Part shown: in pieces, positions 9,129 through 17,346 of the stretch
Numbering within the stretch: the first letter of the stretch is position 1
Layout: each line of letters begins with the position of its first letter
Source of the DNA: Coriobacteriaceae bacterium
GTDB taxonomy: Bacteria; Actinomycetota; Coriobacteriia; Coriobacteriales; UMGS124
Assembly (NCBI GenBank): GCA_019421015.1
Contig: JAHZGC010000005.1
Coordinates: forward strand, 120,048-184,047
Length of the DNA stretch: 64,000 nucleotides
Reading direction: 5' to 3'
Notes under the pieces: generated by a model
Database searches by the model: none
Seen by the model: the letters and a program-made list of their open reading frames with translations, nothing else
What the model was told of the DNA's origin: nothing
Made by a program: the position numbers and the translations under genes

Positions 9129-10703
9129 TTACCGCAGGCGGACGTCCACCACATCGATGAGGGTCTGCCGGTCGTGCACGTCAAGCTTGTTGTAGACGTT
9201 GCGCACGTGGGTGCGGGCCGTGTTGTACGAGATACCCATGGCCTCGGCAATCTGGCTGTCGCCGCGACCGGCCACCAGATATCGCAGGGTCTCGGCCTCG
9301 CGAGCCGAAAGGCCGTACTCGGCCGCAAAGGCGTCGAGCCGTTGCAGGAACTCGCCCTTGGGTCGGCCGGATTCCGTCTCAAGCTGGTCGCCCAAAAGCG
9401 TTTCGAGAGAGACCCCCCGCTCGTCGGAGCCCAAGAGGCCGTCGACGCCCTTATCGCCCAGCAACACAAAGCTGGGAAGCAGCAGAAGGGCGCAGCCTAT
9501 ATAGAAAAGAACGGACCCCACCGCGTCGGGCAGATGGGCGCCGGCAAATGTTCCCAGGCCAAGCCCCAGAGCATAGACGCCGTAGTTAAGGGAGATTACC
9601 TCAAAACCCTGCTCCCGGTGGCAGTTTGCCACGGCAAAGAGCAGGCACCAGGTGAGCGTCTCGAAGGCAAAGGCAATGGAGCGCACCGACACAACCCAAA
9701 CGGCGCTCTCCACGTTCACGGCCAGGGCCAAGACCACAAGCACCTCAAGAAGAACCACGAGGACCAGGCAGAGCTTGCCGAGCTTGAGCCGCCGCGCTTC
9801 GAGGGTTGAGCCCAAAGCGGCAAACAGGAGCAGTAGGGGAACGTGGATCAGCATGACAAGGTTGTAGGTACCCAGCGTCGTGGAGGGAGACGCGGCGTTG
9901 GCAACGCTCGAGGTAACGGCCGACTGCACGAGGCCGAACAGAAAGAGCACCGCGCAAAATCGGGCAAACAGGTACCGCGTCTGCGGACCGAAGGACTCCG
10001 ATGGTTTCTCGGCCACCATGGGTCGGGGCGCAGAAAACCAGGGAATGGGAGCCGGGTCCACGCACAGGGACCCGGCCGCGAGAATCGGCAGAACCGTGAA
10101 GGCCACAACCAATGCCCACGAGGGCGACCCCGGCACAGGCGCCCAGCGGGGAGATACCTGGATTGCAAGATAGACAAAGACCGACACCAGGAAGGAGTAG
10201 CACAGGTACAGAATGGCCCTACGGAGGGGAAGGGCCCCGTAAAGCATGCCCAGGCGCAAGAACAGCACACCGAACGAAAGGCCGAGCAGCACAGACGCCA
10301 CCTGAAAAAGCACGAAGGTCGCTCCCGCAAAAAACGCCTGCAGGTAGGCGGGCCCCATGAGGATGAGCAGCAGAGAGCCGACCGAACCCACTACCCCCGC
10401 AGCCAAGACGGCCGCACGGCTGCACAGGGTTCGCTCAAAACGCCGGCCGGCCCACCGTCCGAGCACGAAGGCGACCAAGAGCGCCGCGCCCGTCACGGCA
10501 TTGACCACCGACGTGAGGTTGGTGAGGGCGGCCCCGTTGCTCTCGACCGACGACAGCCAGACGGTACCGTTGGCCAGGGCGAACCATGCCCCGCAAAAAC
10601 CAAAGCCCAAGAAGGGCACAAGCGGCCACAGGGTCACAAGGCGACCCGCCGCCGATCTCATGCGAGCCCCGCCCGAAGCGCCCGCGCTAGTTGCCGTATT
10701 CAT
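9129..10703 (-). CDS. LuxR-type transcriptional regulator with multi-helix membrane domain
   Basis: 524 residues from ATG at 10703, after GGGGGGAG. About twelve hydrophobic segments fill residues 20-420, then a linker, then a C-terminal LuxR helix-turn-helix (LSAREAETLRYLVAGRGDSQ ... ISYNTARTHVRNVYNKLDV). In Coriobacteriia such proteins act as membrane-bound sensors that turn on a neighbouring reductase when its substrate is present. It lies directly upstream of the molybdoenzyme operon on the same strand and is divergent from an aldo/keto reductase, so it may control either. The divergent spacer is rich in inverted repeats. Confidence 0.85.
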   Translation of the reverse strand: MNTATSAGASGGARMRSAAGRLVTLWPLVPFLGFGFCGAWFALANGTVWLSSVESNGAALTNLTSVVNAVTGAALLVAFVLGRWAGRRFERTLCSRAAVLAAGVVGSVGSLLLILMGPAYLQAFFAGATFVLFQVASVLLGLSFGVLFLRLGMLYGALPLRRAILYLCYSFLVSVFVYLAIQVSPRWAPVPGSPSWALVVAFTVLPILAAGSLCVDPAPIPWFSAPRPMVAEKPSESFGPQTRYLFARFCAVLFLFGLVQSAVTSSVANAASPSTTLGTYNLVMLIHVPLLLLFAALGSTLEARRLKLGKLCLVLVVLLEVLVVLALAVNVESAVWVVSVRSIAFAFETLTWCLLFAVANCHREQGFEVISLNYGVYALGLGLGTFAGAHLPDAVGSVLFYIGCALLLLPSFVLLGDKGVDGLLGSDERGVSLETLLGDQLETESGRPKGEFLQRLDAFAAEYGLSAREAETLRYLVAGRGDSQIAEAMGISYNTARTHVRNVYNKLDVHDRQTLIDVVDVRLR

Positions 10704-10817
10704 GAATGGCTCCCCCCTGCCGGTTACCAATGATTGTAATTAACCCAGGGCCGGGAGCCGTCACCCAAAATGCATCAGTCGCGATTTCAGGGGTAGTGGT
10801 TTCCTTGAGGGGGGGGT

Positions 10818-11004
10818 GTAAACTAGCTTTACCCCCGAAGGCTGGGCCGGCAAAGGGGTAAAGTTATTTTTCCTTGCAATCAATCTACCTGCGTAAACAG
10901 TATAAAACCGCAGGTAGATTGCTCGCCGGTACCGCCCGGGTAAACCAACTTTACCCCCATGTCAACCGCCGCCAAAGGCTGATATGGGAGTAAAGTTACC
11001 TTAC
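10818..11004. promoter_or_regulatory. Cluster of operator-like inverted repeats in the LuxR / aldo-keto reductase spacer
   Basis: Two kinds of site are present. Copies of GTAAA-N5-TTTAC stand at 10818-10832 and 10940-10954 (the latter with 7-bp arms GGGTAAA/TTTACCC), with weaker forms at 10858-10872 and 10990-11004. Between them lies a perfect 13-bp inverted repeat: CAATCTACCTGCG at 10881-10893 and CGCAGGTAGATTG at 10909-10921, with a 15-bp A-rich loop. The strong-plus-weak site pair occurs twice, about 122 bp apart. Both flanking genes start here, so a terminator role is unlikely. Confidence 0.6.
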
Positions 11005-11031
11005 CCGCCCCGCCCACCGAAAGGCCTCCCC

Positions 11032-12279
11032 ATGCAGCTGCGCCGCTCCCCCAACGCCCCCGCGCCCGCCCTCGAGCTGCCGGCCCTCGGCTTTGGCTGC
11101 ATGCGGTTCCCGGGCAAGGGCCTGGGCGCCATCGACCTCGACGCCTCCGAGCGGCTCGTGCTCCAGGCCCTCGACGCCGGCGTGACCCACTTCGACACCG
11201 CCTACCTCTACCCCGGCAACGAGGAGGCCCTGGGCCAGATCGTGGAGCGCAACGACATCCGCGACCGGCTCTCCATCGCCACCAAGCTGCCGCACCACAG
11301 CGTCAAGGCCGCGCCCGACTTCGACCGCTACCTCGACGCCTCCCTCAAACGCCTGCGCACTAACCGGGCCGACTTCTACCTGCTCCACAACATGACGAGC
11401 ACCGCCCAGTGGGAGCGCCTCTGCAACCTGGGCCTCCGAGAGTGGGCCGCGCGACAAAAGGCGGCCGGGCGCATCGGGCACCTCGGCTTCTCGTTCCACG
11501 GCTCGCAGCCCGAGTTCCTCAAGCTGCTCGGCGCCTACCCCTGGGACTTCTGCCAGATCCAGTGCAACTACGCCGACCAGAACTACCAGGCGGGCCGCGA
11601 GGGCCTCGAGCGCGCAGCCGAAAAGGGCATCCCCGTAATCATCATGGAGCCGCTCCTGGGCGGCAAGCTCGCCGGCGACCTGCCCCGGGCGGCCTCGGAC
11701 CTCTTCATGGCGGCGGAGAAGACCCGGCGCGAGCAGGCCGGCCTCGTCCCCGCGGACGTGCCCGAATCCGCGCGCACCCAGGTCGCGGTGGCCTGGGCCC
11801 TGCGCTGGCTGTGGGACCAGCCCGGCGTGACCATGGTCCTCTCGGGCATGAACTCGCCTGAGCAGCTCGCCCAGAACGCCGCCACCGCCCGCGACGCGCT
11901 GCCCGGGTCGCTCAGCCCTGAGGAGCGTGCGATGTTCGCCGAGGTGGAGCGCGTCTTCTGCGCCAGCCACAAGGTGCCCTGCACCGGCTGCAACTACTGC
12001 ATGCCGTGCCCCCAGGGCATCAACATCCCCGGGGTCTTCTCGTCCTACAACGCCTCGTACCAGGTGGATTACAAAACCGGCGTCATGGGCTACTTCATGT
12101 GCGCCGGCGCCCTGGGCGAGAGCCCCCACTACGCCTCGGACTGCGTCACCTGCGGCAAATGTATGCGCCACTGCCCCCAGGGCATTCGGATTCCCGACGA
12201 GCTCAAGCGCGCCCGCAAGCGGCTAGAGATCCCGGGCGCCAAGACCGTCATGAAGGTCGCAGCGCGGTTCAGGGTGTAG
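11032..12279 (+). CDS. Aldo/keto reductase with C-terminal iron-sulfur motifs
   Basis: 415 residues from ATG at 11032, preceded by GAAAGG. The N-terminal barrel has the family's LGFGCMRFP opening, THFDTAYLYPGNEEALG with the catalytic Asp/Tyr region, and TKLPHHS with the catalytic Lys. The C-terminal ~110 residues carry two Cys groups, CTGCNYCMPCPQGINIP and CVTCGKCMRHCPQGIRIP, typical of the ferredoxin-like subfamily of anaerobic aldo/keto reductases. It is probably cytoplasmic, reducing a carbonyl with NAD(P)H or using a low-potential donor. It is divergent from the LuxR gene at 9129-10703, and its start lies just after the last operator-like repeat. Confidence 0.88.
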   Translation: MQLRRSPNAPAPALELPALGFGCMRFPGKGLGAIDLDASERLVLQALDAGVTHFDTAYLYPGNEEALGQIVERNDIRDRLSIATKLPHHSVKAAPDFDRYLDASLKRLRTNRADFYLLHNMTSTAQWERLCNLGLREWAARQKAAGRIGHLGFSFHGSQPEFLKLLGAYPWDFCQIQCNYADQNYQAGREGLERAAEKGIPVIIMEPLLGGKLAGDLPRAASDLFMAAEKTRREQAGLVPADVPESARTQVAVAWALRWLWDQPGVTMVLSGMNSPEQLAQNAATARDALPGSLSPEERAMFAEVERVFCASHKVPCTGCNYCMPCPQGINIPGVFSSYNASYQVDYKTGVMGYFMCAGALGESPHYASDCVTCGKCMRHCPQGIRIPDELKRARKRLEIPGAKTVMKVAARFRV

Positions 12280-12308
12280 GGCCTCGCCAGCTGCGGTGCC
12301 CCGGCAAT

Positions 12309-12332
12309 GCCCGGAAAACCGGTGCGCCGGGC
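12309..12332. terminator. Short hairpin between convergent genes
   Basis: GCCCGG (12309-12314) pairs with CCGGGC (12327-12332) in the 81-bp gap between the aldo/keto reductase and the convergent thioesterase-like gene. Stem is short and no T-tract follows, so it is a weak candidate. Confidence 0.3.
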
Positions 12333-12360
12333 TCGGAGCGCTCCTCGAGGGCGAACGCCC

Positions 12361-13098
12361 CTACTCCACACGCACCACCGCGTAGGGGTGCCCCGCGTCG
12401 TCGGCGAGCACCACGGTCCAGCCGGGGTCGGCGTCGGTCGGCCGGTGCACGCGCGGGTGCACGGTGTCGCCCAACCGGGCGGCGTTGACGTACTGCACCT
12501 CGAGGCAGCGCACGGGCATTCCCGCAGGAAGCACCCCATGGGCCATGGCGACGTACTGGGCGTTGTTCACATGGTGGTTCGTGTCGATATGGGCGTGGGC
12601 CACCACCACGGGCTCGGCCGGCTCTCCGTCGCCCTCCACGGGAATCCTGCGCCGCACGGGAACCATGGCCAGCGGCGCGTCGTGAGCCAGGTCGTCATCG
12701 TAGACCCCGGTCTCCTCCAACGGGGCCCGCACCGGGCGCCCCCGGCCACCGTCGAACATGAACCACAGCGAATCGGCCCGTGCCACACGCTCGGCAGGAC
12801 ACCCGTCGGCGTCGCAGACGTCCACGGCAAAGTTGCGGTGGGCATAGAGGCCGTTAAAGGCGGTAGCCCAGGTGCTCACCTCGATGCGCTCGGTAAAGCA
12901 AGGCAGCCGGTTGATCTCAACGCGCCACGCCGACAGCAGCCACGCCAGCCCGCACTCCCGCGTGTAGGCCACCCCGTGCCCCAGCGACTCGGCCTGAAAC
13001 AGGCAGCTGTCCTGCAGGTAGTCCAGAAGCGCCGGGACCGAGAGGGCCCCCGACTCGTCGACCTCGCTGTAGCGCACGGTGCTTTGGAACGAATACAT
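12361..13098 (-). CDS. Acyl-ACP thioesterase-like hotdog protein
   Basis: 245 residues from ATG at 13098, with AAAGG about 13 bp upstream; a TTG seven codons earlier is possible but poorly placed. Two hotdog repeats are visible. The first begins YSFQSTVRYSEVDESGALSV, and the second contains HIDTNHHVNNAQYVAMA, which matches the NxHVNN..Y catalytic segment of FatA/FatB-type thioesterases. The protein would release a fatty acid from its acyl carrier. It begins 41 bp after the stop of a Mop protein on the same strand and may be co-transcribed, though no functional link is evident. Confidence 0.8.
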   Translation of the reverse strand: MYSFQSTVRYSEVDESGALSVPALLDYLQDSCLFQAESLGHGVAYTRECGLAWLLSAWRVEINRLPCFTERIEVSTWATAFNGLYAHRNFAVDVCDADGCPAERVARADSLWFMFDGGRGRPVRAPLEETGVYDDDLAHDAPLAMVPVRRRIPVEGDGEPAEPVVVAHAHIDTNHHVNNAQYVAMAHGVLPAGMPVRCLEVQYVNAARLGDTVHPRVHRPTDADPGWTVVLADDAGHPYAVVRVE

Positions 13099-13139
13099 GG
13101 AGACGCGCACACCTTTCAAAGAACCGCCGAACCGTCGCC

Positions 13140-13580
13140 CTACCGCTCGGCCCCCTCGGCCACCATGACGTCGGTCGACTTAACGACGGCCAGGGCCGGC
13201 AAGCCCTCTACGAGGCCCAGCTCGTCGGCGGACTCACAGGTCACCGAACCAGCAAACATCAGGCCGCCGGGGGCCATCAGGCGCACGGCCGCGTTCACAG
13301 CACCGCGTTCGACCTGCACGATCGTACCCGCAAACTGGTTGCGCGCCGTAATGGGCAGCCGCTCGGTACCGGGAGCAAACATCACGCTGTTCATCTTTAC
13401 GACGGCAACGACGCGTGTGCCCTCGACAAGGCCCAGCTCGGCAATGGAACCCATGGCGATGTCGGCCTTGATGAGCGACGGCCCCAGGTCGATGGTGACC
13501 ACGCCGTTCACCGCACCCTCGCGAACGGCCACGACGGTTCCCTCGTACTGGTTGCGAGTAGACATCTGAGCGACAGACAC
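13140..13580 (-). CDS. Tandem Mop (TOBE) domain protein, molybdate/tungstate binding
   Basis: 146 residues from a GTG at 13580, chosen because AAAGGAA lies 6-7 bp upstream; the alternative ATG at 13565 would be 22 bp from that site. Two Mop domains follow each other, beginning STRNQYEGTVVAVREGAVNG and ITARNQFAGTIVQVERGAVN. Each ends in the family's ELGLVEG...VVK segment. Such molbindins store or buffer molybdate in the cytoplasm. A paralogue lies directly upstream (13772-14197), separated by two strong hairpins, so the two genes may be expressed at different levels. Confidence 0.88.
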   Translation of the reverse strand: MSVAQMSTRNQYEGTVVAVREGAVNGVVTIDLGPSLIKADIAMGSIAELGLVEGTRVVAVVKMNSVMFAPGTERLPITARNQFAGTIVQVERGAVNAAVRLMAPGGLMFAGSVTCESADELGLVEGLPALAVVKSTDVMVAEGAER

Positions 13581-13670
13581 GGCTGTTCCTTTCGCGCGGG
13601 CATGGACGAACCCCATTATAAACGAGCTAAACGAATGCGCCCCGCAAGACAGCTGGGCCGCAGAAACGCC

Positions 13671-13750
13671 GAACGGCGCCTTGCGCAAAAACAAGACGCC
13701 GTTCAGGCTTATATGGAGAGCTAGTTTGAGCCCCCGGAGGCCGGGGGCTC
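13671..13750 (-). terminator. Two hairpins between the Mop genes
   Basis: GAACGGCGCCTTG (13671-13683) pairs with CAAGACGCCGTTC (13692-13704) with one mismatch. GAGCCCCCGG (13728-13737) pairs perfectly with CCGGGGGCTC (13741-13750) over a 3-nt loop. They lie just downstream of the first Mop gene and could terminate its transcript or attenuate the next gene; neither has a long T-tract. Confidence 0.55.
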
Positions 13751-13771
13751 TCCCTGTAAGAGCATCTGGCC

Positions 13772-14197
13772 TTAGCCCTCGACAGCCACCAGCACGTCGG
13801 TGGACTTCACAAAGGCGACGGCGGAGGCGCCCTCGACCAGGCCGAGCTCGTCGATGGCCTCGTTGGTCACGGAGCCGCTGATGCGCTTGCCGCAAGCGGT
13901 CTCGACGGTCACGTGGCCGTTGACGGCGCCCTTGGCGACCTTCACGACCTTGCCGGGGAACTGGTTGCGGGCCGAGATCGCCAGCTTCTGGTCGCCGGCG
14001 GCGAACATGACGTTGCTGGCCTTGATGACGGCGGTGGCGGCCACGCCCTCGGCCAGGCCGAGCTCGTCGATGGCCTCGCAGGTGATGTCGGCCTTGACCT
14101 TGGTGCAGCCCAGGTCGATGGTGACGACGCCGTTCACGGCGCCCTTCTTGACCTCGGAGACGGTGCCGGCGAGCTGGTTGCGGGCGGAGATCTTCAT
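13772..14197 (-). CDS. Tandem Mop (TOBE) domain protein, molybdate/tungstate binding
   Basis: 141 residues from ATG at 14197 with AAAGGA upstream. Two Mop domains: residues ~1-68 (ISARNQLAGTVSEVKKGAVN ... KASNVMFAAG) and ~70-139 (ISARNQFPGKVVKVAKGAVN ... KSTDVLVAVE). It has no HTH, so it is a storage or delivery molbindin rather than a full ModE. A good promoter lies upstream. The neighbour at 14394-15488 is a possible regulator. High Mop copy number fits a genome that makes molybdoenzymes such as the one at 5212-8028. Confidence 0.9.
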   Translation of the reverse strand: MKISARNQLAGTVSEVKKGAVNGVVTIDLGCTKVKADITCEAIDELGLAEGVAATAVIKASNVMFAAGDQKLAISARNQFPGKVVKVAKGAVNGHVTVETACGKRISGSVTNEAIDELGLVEGASAVAFVKSTDVLVAVEG

Positions 14198-14250
14198 GCT
14201 GCTTTGGTCCTTTCGGGTCGTGGGCGAGTCGGCCGTGTGAATGTTAGCCG

Positions 14251-14272
14251 CCGACACCCGGGGGGTTGTCGG
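14251..14272 (-). promoter_or_regulatory. Inverted repeat in the leader of the first Mop gene
   Basis: CCGACA (14251-14256) and TGTCGG (14267-14272) lie downstream of the predicted -10 and upstream of the ribosome site. It could be an operator or a leader hairpin. No resemblance to a known Moco riboswitch is claimed. Confidence 0.35.
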
Positions 14273-14284
14273 TTGACGAAAGGC

Positions 14285-14313
14285 ACTATACGCGATGCCC
14301 GAGGTCCGACCAA
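14285..14313 (-). promoter_or_regulatory. Sigma-70-type promoter for the Mop gene
   Basis: On the minus strand TTGGTC (-35, 14313-14308) and TATAGT (-10, 14290-14285) are separated by exactly 17 bp. The start codon is about 88 bp downstream. Confidence 0.6.
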
Positions 14314-14393
14314 CCGTCGGCCGGCTAAATTCAACCGCCCGTGCCAGCCCGTACCAACCAGTCACGCCGGATGTGCAACAGGGGCACGTCTCC

Positions 14394-15488
14394 CTAGCAC
14401 TCGTAGACGACCTCGCCCATAAGGCGCACGTCGTAGAGGGTCGGGTCGAACTCGCTGCGAAACGCGTCGGTACGCAGGAGGCTGCGCACCGCCTTGACGA
14501 ACGGGGCGGTCTGGGCGTTGCGCAGCACCACAAGGTCTACGGCCTCGTCTTGGAGCGGCACGAACTCAAGGCCCTTGACCTGATGCGCCGGCTTCTGCGT
14601 GGTCACGGCTACGTTGGCCATACCGCGCGCCACGAGGAGCGCCTGGGCGAGCTCGGAGGTCACGGGGCGGTCGTAGCCGGCAATCTGGTCGGTGCGGGCC
14701 TCGAGGTACTTGAGTTTCTCGTCCAACAGCACGCGCGTGCCGGCGCCGCGCTCACGGTTGGCCACGCGCACCTCGGGACCCAGCAGGTCGAACCAGTCCT
14801 GCAGGCCCAGCGGGTTGTGGCGCGCCACCGTAAAGCCGACCTTGCGCTTGTAGAGGCGAAACGCCACGGCCGAGACGCCCGGGAGGAAGCGCCGGACATA
14901 CGGGGTGTTGTAGCTGGCGTCGTTCTCGGACCAAAGGTCCACAACCGCCGCCTGGCAGGTGCCCAGGTACATGCGGCACAGCGACAGGTAGGCGTTGGCA
15001 TGGGAGCGCAGCACCTTGACACCGAGTGCGGCAAGGTAGTTGGCGAGCACGTCGGCCCCCAGGTCCTGGCCGCCCACGATGAGCGACCCTTTGGCCCAAA
15101 CGGGCAGCTCTGCCTGGGGGTCGGTACCTAGCGCCTCGTCAAGCGGGAGAACGCCGTCCGGCGTCGAAGCCAAGACGGGGCCGTCCGGGGTTCGAGGGGC
15201 CACCTGGGCCGAGGAGCGCTCCAGATGCGCCCGCACGTCTTCGTAGCGGAAGCGTACCTGACGTCCCACCCGGTACGACGGCAAATCGCCCTCGCGCGCC
15301 ATCTTGTAGACGGTGTTGCGGCTCAGGTGCAGGATGCGCATCACGTCCTCGACCCGCAGGGCCTCCCCTTCGGCAAAAGAGAGGTCACTGGTCGCGATGT
15401 TCTGGGCAGGGGTAGGGCGCGCGGTCTCGGTGGCACCCCCATGCGGGGGCGGCCCGTCCAAGGCGCGGGGCCTGGCGCAATCGTTCAT
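14394..15488 (-). CDS. HTH regulator with periplasmic-binding-protein-like domain (candidate molybdate regulator)
   Basis: 364 residues from ATG at 15488, preceded by GGGAGGGAG; the open frame upstream crosses the operator region and is not used. Residues ~45-95 are an excisionase-type helix-turn-helix (LRVEDVMRILHLSRNTVYKM then SYRVGRQVRFRYEDV). Residues ~140-345 resemble a type-2 substrate-binding domain (SLIVGGQDLGADVLANYLAA, RFLPGVSAVAFRLYKRKVGF, VRVANRERGAGTRVLLDE), as seen in cytoplasmic one-component regulators. The pair of palindromes upstream suggests autoregulation. Adjacent Mop genes make molybdate or a molybdopterin precursor a reasonable ligand, but that is inference. Confidence 0.75.
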   Translation of the reverse strand: MNDCARPRALDGPPPHGGATETARPTPAQNIATSDLSFAEGEALRVEDVMRILHLSRNTVYKMAREGDLPSYRVGRQVRFRYEDVRAHLERSSAQVAPRTPDGPVLASTPDGVLPLDEALGTDPQAELPVWAKGSLIVGGQDLGADVLANYLAALGVKVLRSHANAYLSLCRMYLGTCQAAVVDLWSENDASYNTPYVRRFLPGVSAVAFRLYKRKVGFTVARHNPLGLQDWFDLLGPEVRVANRERGAGTRVLLDEKLKYLEARTDQIAGYDRPVTSELAQALLVARGMANVAVTTQKPAHQVKGLEFVPLQDEAVDLVVLRNAQTAPFVKAVRSLLRTDAFRSEFDPTLYDVRLMGEVVYEC

Positions 15489-15581
15489 GGAAAACTCCCT
15501 CCCAAGGAGTCTGATAGGGCGTGGCTGCGCGGCACAGAACTCGATGAGCCACGGAACAATACGATGTCTATGGCCTATGGC

Positions 15582-15615
15582 ATACCAATTGGTATCAAAT
15601 GGTACTAATTGGTAT
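15582..15615 (-). promoter_or_regulatory. Double palindromic operator upstream of the HTH/PBP regulator
   Basis: ATACCAATTGGTAT (15582-15595) is a perfect 14-bp palindrome. GGTACTAATTGGTAT (15601-15615) is an imperfect copy whose centre is 20 bp away, close to two helical turns. The AT-rich pair sits 94-127 bp upstream of the start codon. The remaining ~255 bases to the next gene (15616-15870) show nothing recognisable. Confidence 0.65.
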
Positions 15616-15870
15616 AAGTCTGTGCGATTCAGCCATCCGTATGCTACCACGATACAAAACGGGTAGAATGCTTTTTGTAGATGGCACCGTATTCTCTAGC
15701 GTTGTTGCATGAGAGTACTGGCTGACCCCGCAGGTGAGAAACACTCGATGCCTGCGCCACATAACCTTTGCCCTCCCAAGGGACGAAAGCGAATTCGCAA
15801 ACGCGGGTTCGTTTTCGTTGTTTTGGGGCAGGTTTCGGCAGACAGTGGGGCAGCAGCCCTCAGAACCACC

Positions 15871-17165
15871 CTACCGCTCGCAGGCAACGGCCACGTTCTT
15901 GCCGCAGGACGCGATGCCGTAGCGCAGGCACCCCGCACCCCCCTCGCAGTCATAGCCTTTCCGGTCGATATGCTCCACGCCCCGAGCTGCAAGCTCCCCA
16001 AGCGCCTGAGCAAGGCCCTCGGGGTCAGAAGGGGCGTCGTGGGAACTCAACGCCTTGAACTCCACGGTGATGACCGGCAGATCCTCACGCAACGGCCGGC
16101 CGGAACGTTTCTCGGGAGCAAGCCTCAGGTCGTAATAGCCCTGCCCCTCCTCGCGGTTGGAGAGGGGTACGCCGTAGCCGGGCACCCCGAACAACAACCC
16201 CACGAGCAGCATGTGGTAGCCATTCTCCGAGGTGAGGTCGCGGCAACTGGGACTCGTCATGAGAATACGCGAGAGCCCCGTCTCCACCGCGGCCGCATTG
16301 CCCACAACCAAGGACAGGTGTAGCTGGCGCAGGCGCTCGGTGCCGCCGGCCTCGCTGCGGAACCGCTCCACGACCTCGCCGCTAAACACGCGCGCAATCT
16401 CTTTGTTGGGAACACGCAGGCGGCGCAGGAGATACTGGTCGTTGGGGTCCTCGGTATCCTCGGTGGTGAGGTAGCCGGCCAGATACAGCGTGCTCCACAG
16501 GGCGTCGCCCGTAAGCCCCGACTCGGGAAAGACCACGCTCATGTCGAGGGGCCGCCATACCACACCGCCCGGTTGTAGCAGCTGGTAGACGTCGCGCAGG
16601 CCCTCGCCGTCGGCCGAGCGAACGGCGTCTCCCACCACGGCGTTACTGGCCGTGTTGGCCCAGTAGACCCCGGGGCGGCAGCGCTTCGAGAAGTAGTTGA
16701 GCACGCTCCAGGGATTGTAGATGTCGGCATCGCCGAAACGGTAGCCGTCGTACTTTGGTAGCACTCCTCCCAGCTACCCTTCTTCACGTCGTTCAGACTC
16801 AGGTAGATGACCGGCCGCACACCCTGCTCCGCCCGGTAACGCCCGCCCTTCACGTCCCAGATCCGCAGGCCCTCGAACAGGGGCGCCCTGCTCACGCCGT
16901 CGGGGGGCAGCTCGAAGAAGCTCTTGAGCATGGTCATGGCCAGGGTCTTGCCGAAGCGCCGGGGGCGGCAGAAGAGGGTGACCTTGTAGTCGCTGCCCAG
17001 CAGATCGGCCGCCAGCATCGACTTGTCCACGAAGAGGGAGTGCTCGCAGACGCGTTCGAACCCGTCGTCGCCGATGGGCAGGCGCCTGTCGCCTGACCGG
17101 TCCATGATGCGTACGTCGCCCTCGCGGTAGATACCGTCGCAATAGGTCACCTCGGTATCCGTCAT
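15871..17165 (-). pseudogene. AAA-ATPase / PD-(D/E)XK nuclease-like gene with internal deletion
   Basis: The N-terminal part (17165 to about 16770, good AAGGAG site) has the family opening (RLPIGDDGFERVCEHSLFVDKS) and TLFCRPRRFGKTLAMTML, a P-loop-like segment. At about 16765 the sequence jumps, with a frame change, to YDGYRFGDADIYNPWSVLNY, which in intact relatives (about 520-580 residues) lies well downstream. The rest runs to 15871 and ends with a nuclease-like region (LPVITVEFKA...) and CGKNVAVACE. So roughly 130-150 codons are missing. A second damaged copy is at 56550-57192. The family is common in gut anaerobes, often in many copies; its function is not settled. Confidence 0.8.
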
Positions 17166-17259
17166 GGGAGCGCTCCTTCCTGAACCCGACGGGGCAGGGG
17201 CTTATATGGCATGTAGATAACCTTACCACGTGCCCCTAGCCGCCGGGCTACGCCACCAC

Positions 17260-17300
17260 ACCGCAGGCCAAAACCACCCCCAAATACCGACGCCTGCGGT
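17260..17300. repeat. Inverted repeat downstream of the LuxR pseudogene
   Basis: ACCGCAGGC (17260-17268) and GCCTGCGGT (17292-17300) form a perfect 9-bp inverted repeat with a 23-bp loop, in the 181-bp gap between the two pseudogenes. Possibly a terminator of the LuxR gene. Confidence 0.4.
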
Positions 17301-17346
17301 CAAACATCAGCGCTCGACATGGGTTTTGGCTCCCGACTGCCGCCTC

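Noticed and set aside
17195..17215. GGCTTATATGGC as another copy of the E1/E2 core
   Set aside because: Only the one loop motif matches; the neighbouring CACCGCG and CGCCTTG motifs are absent.
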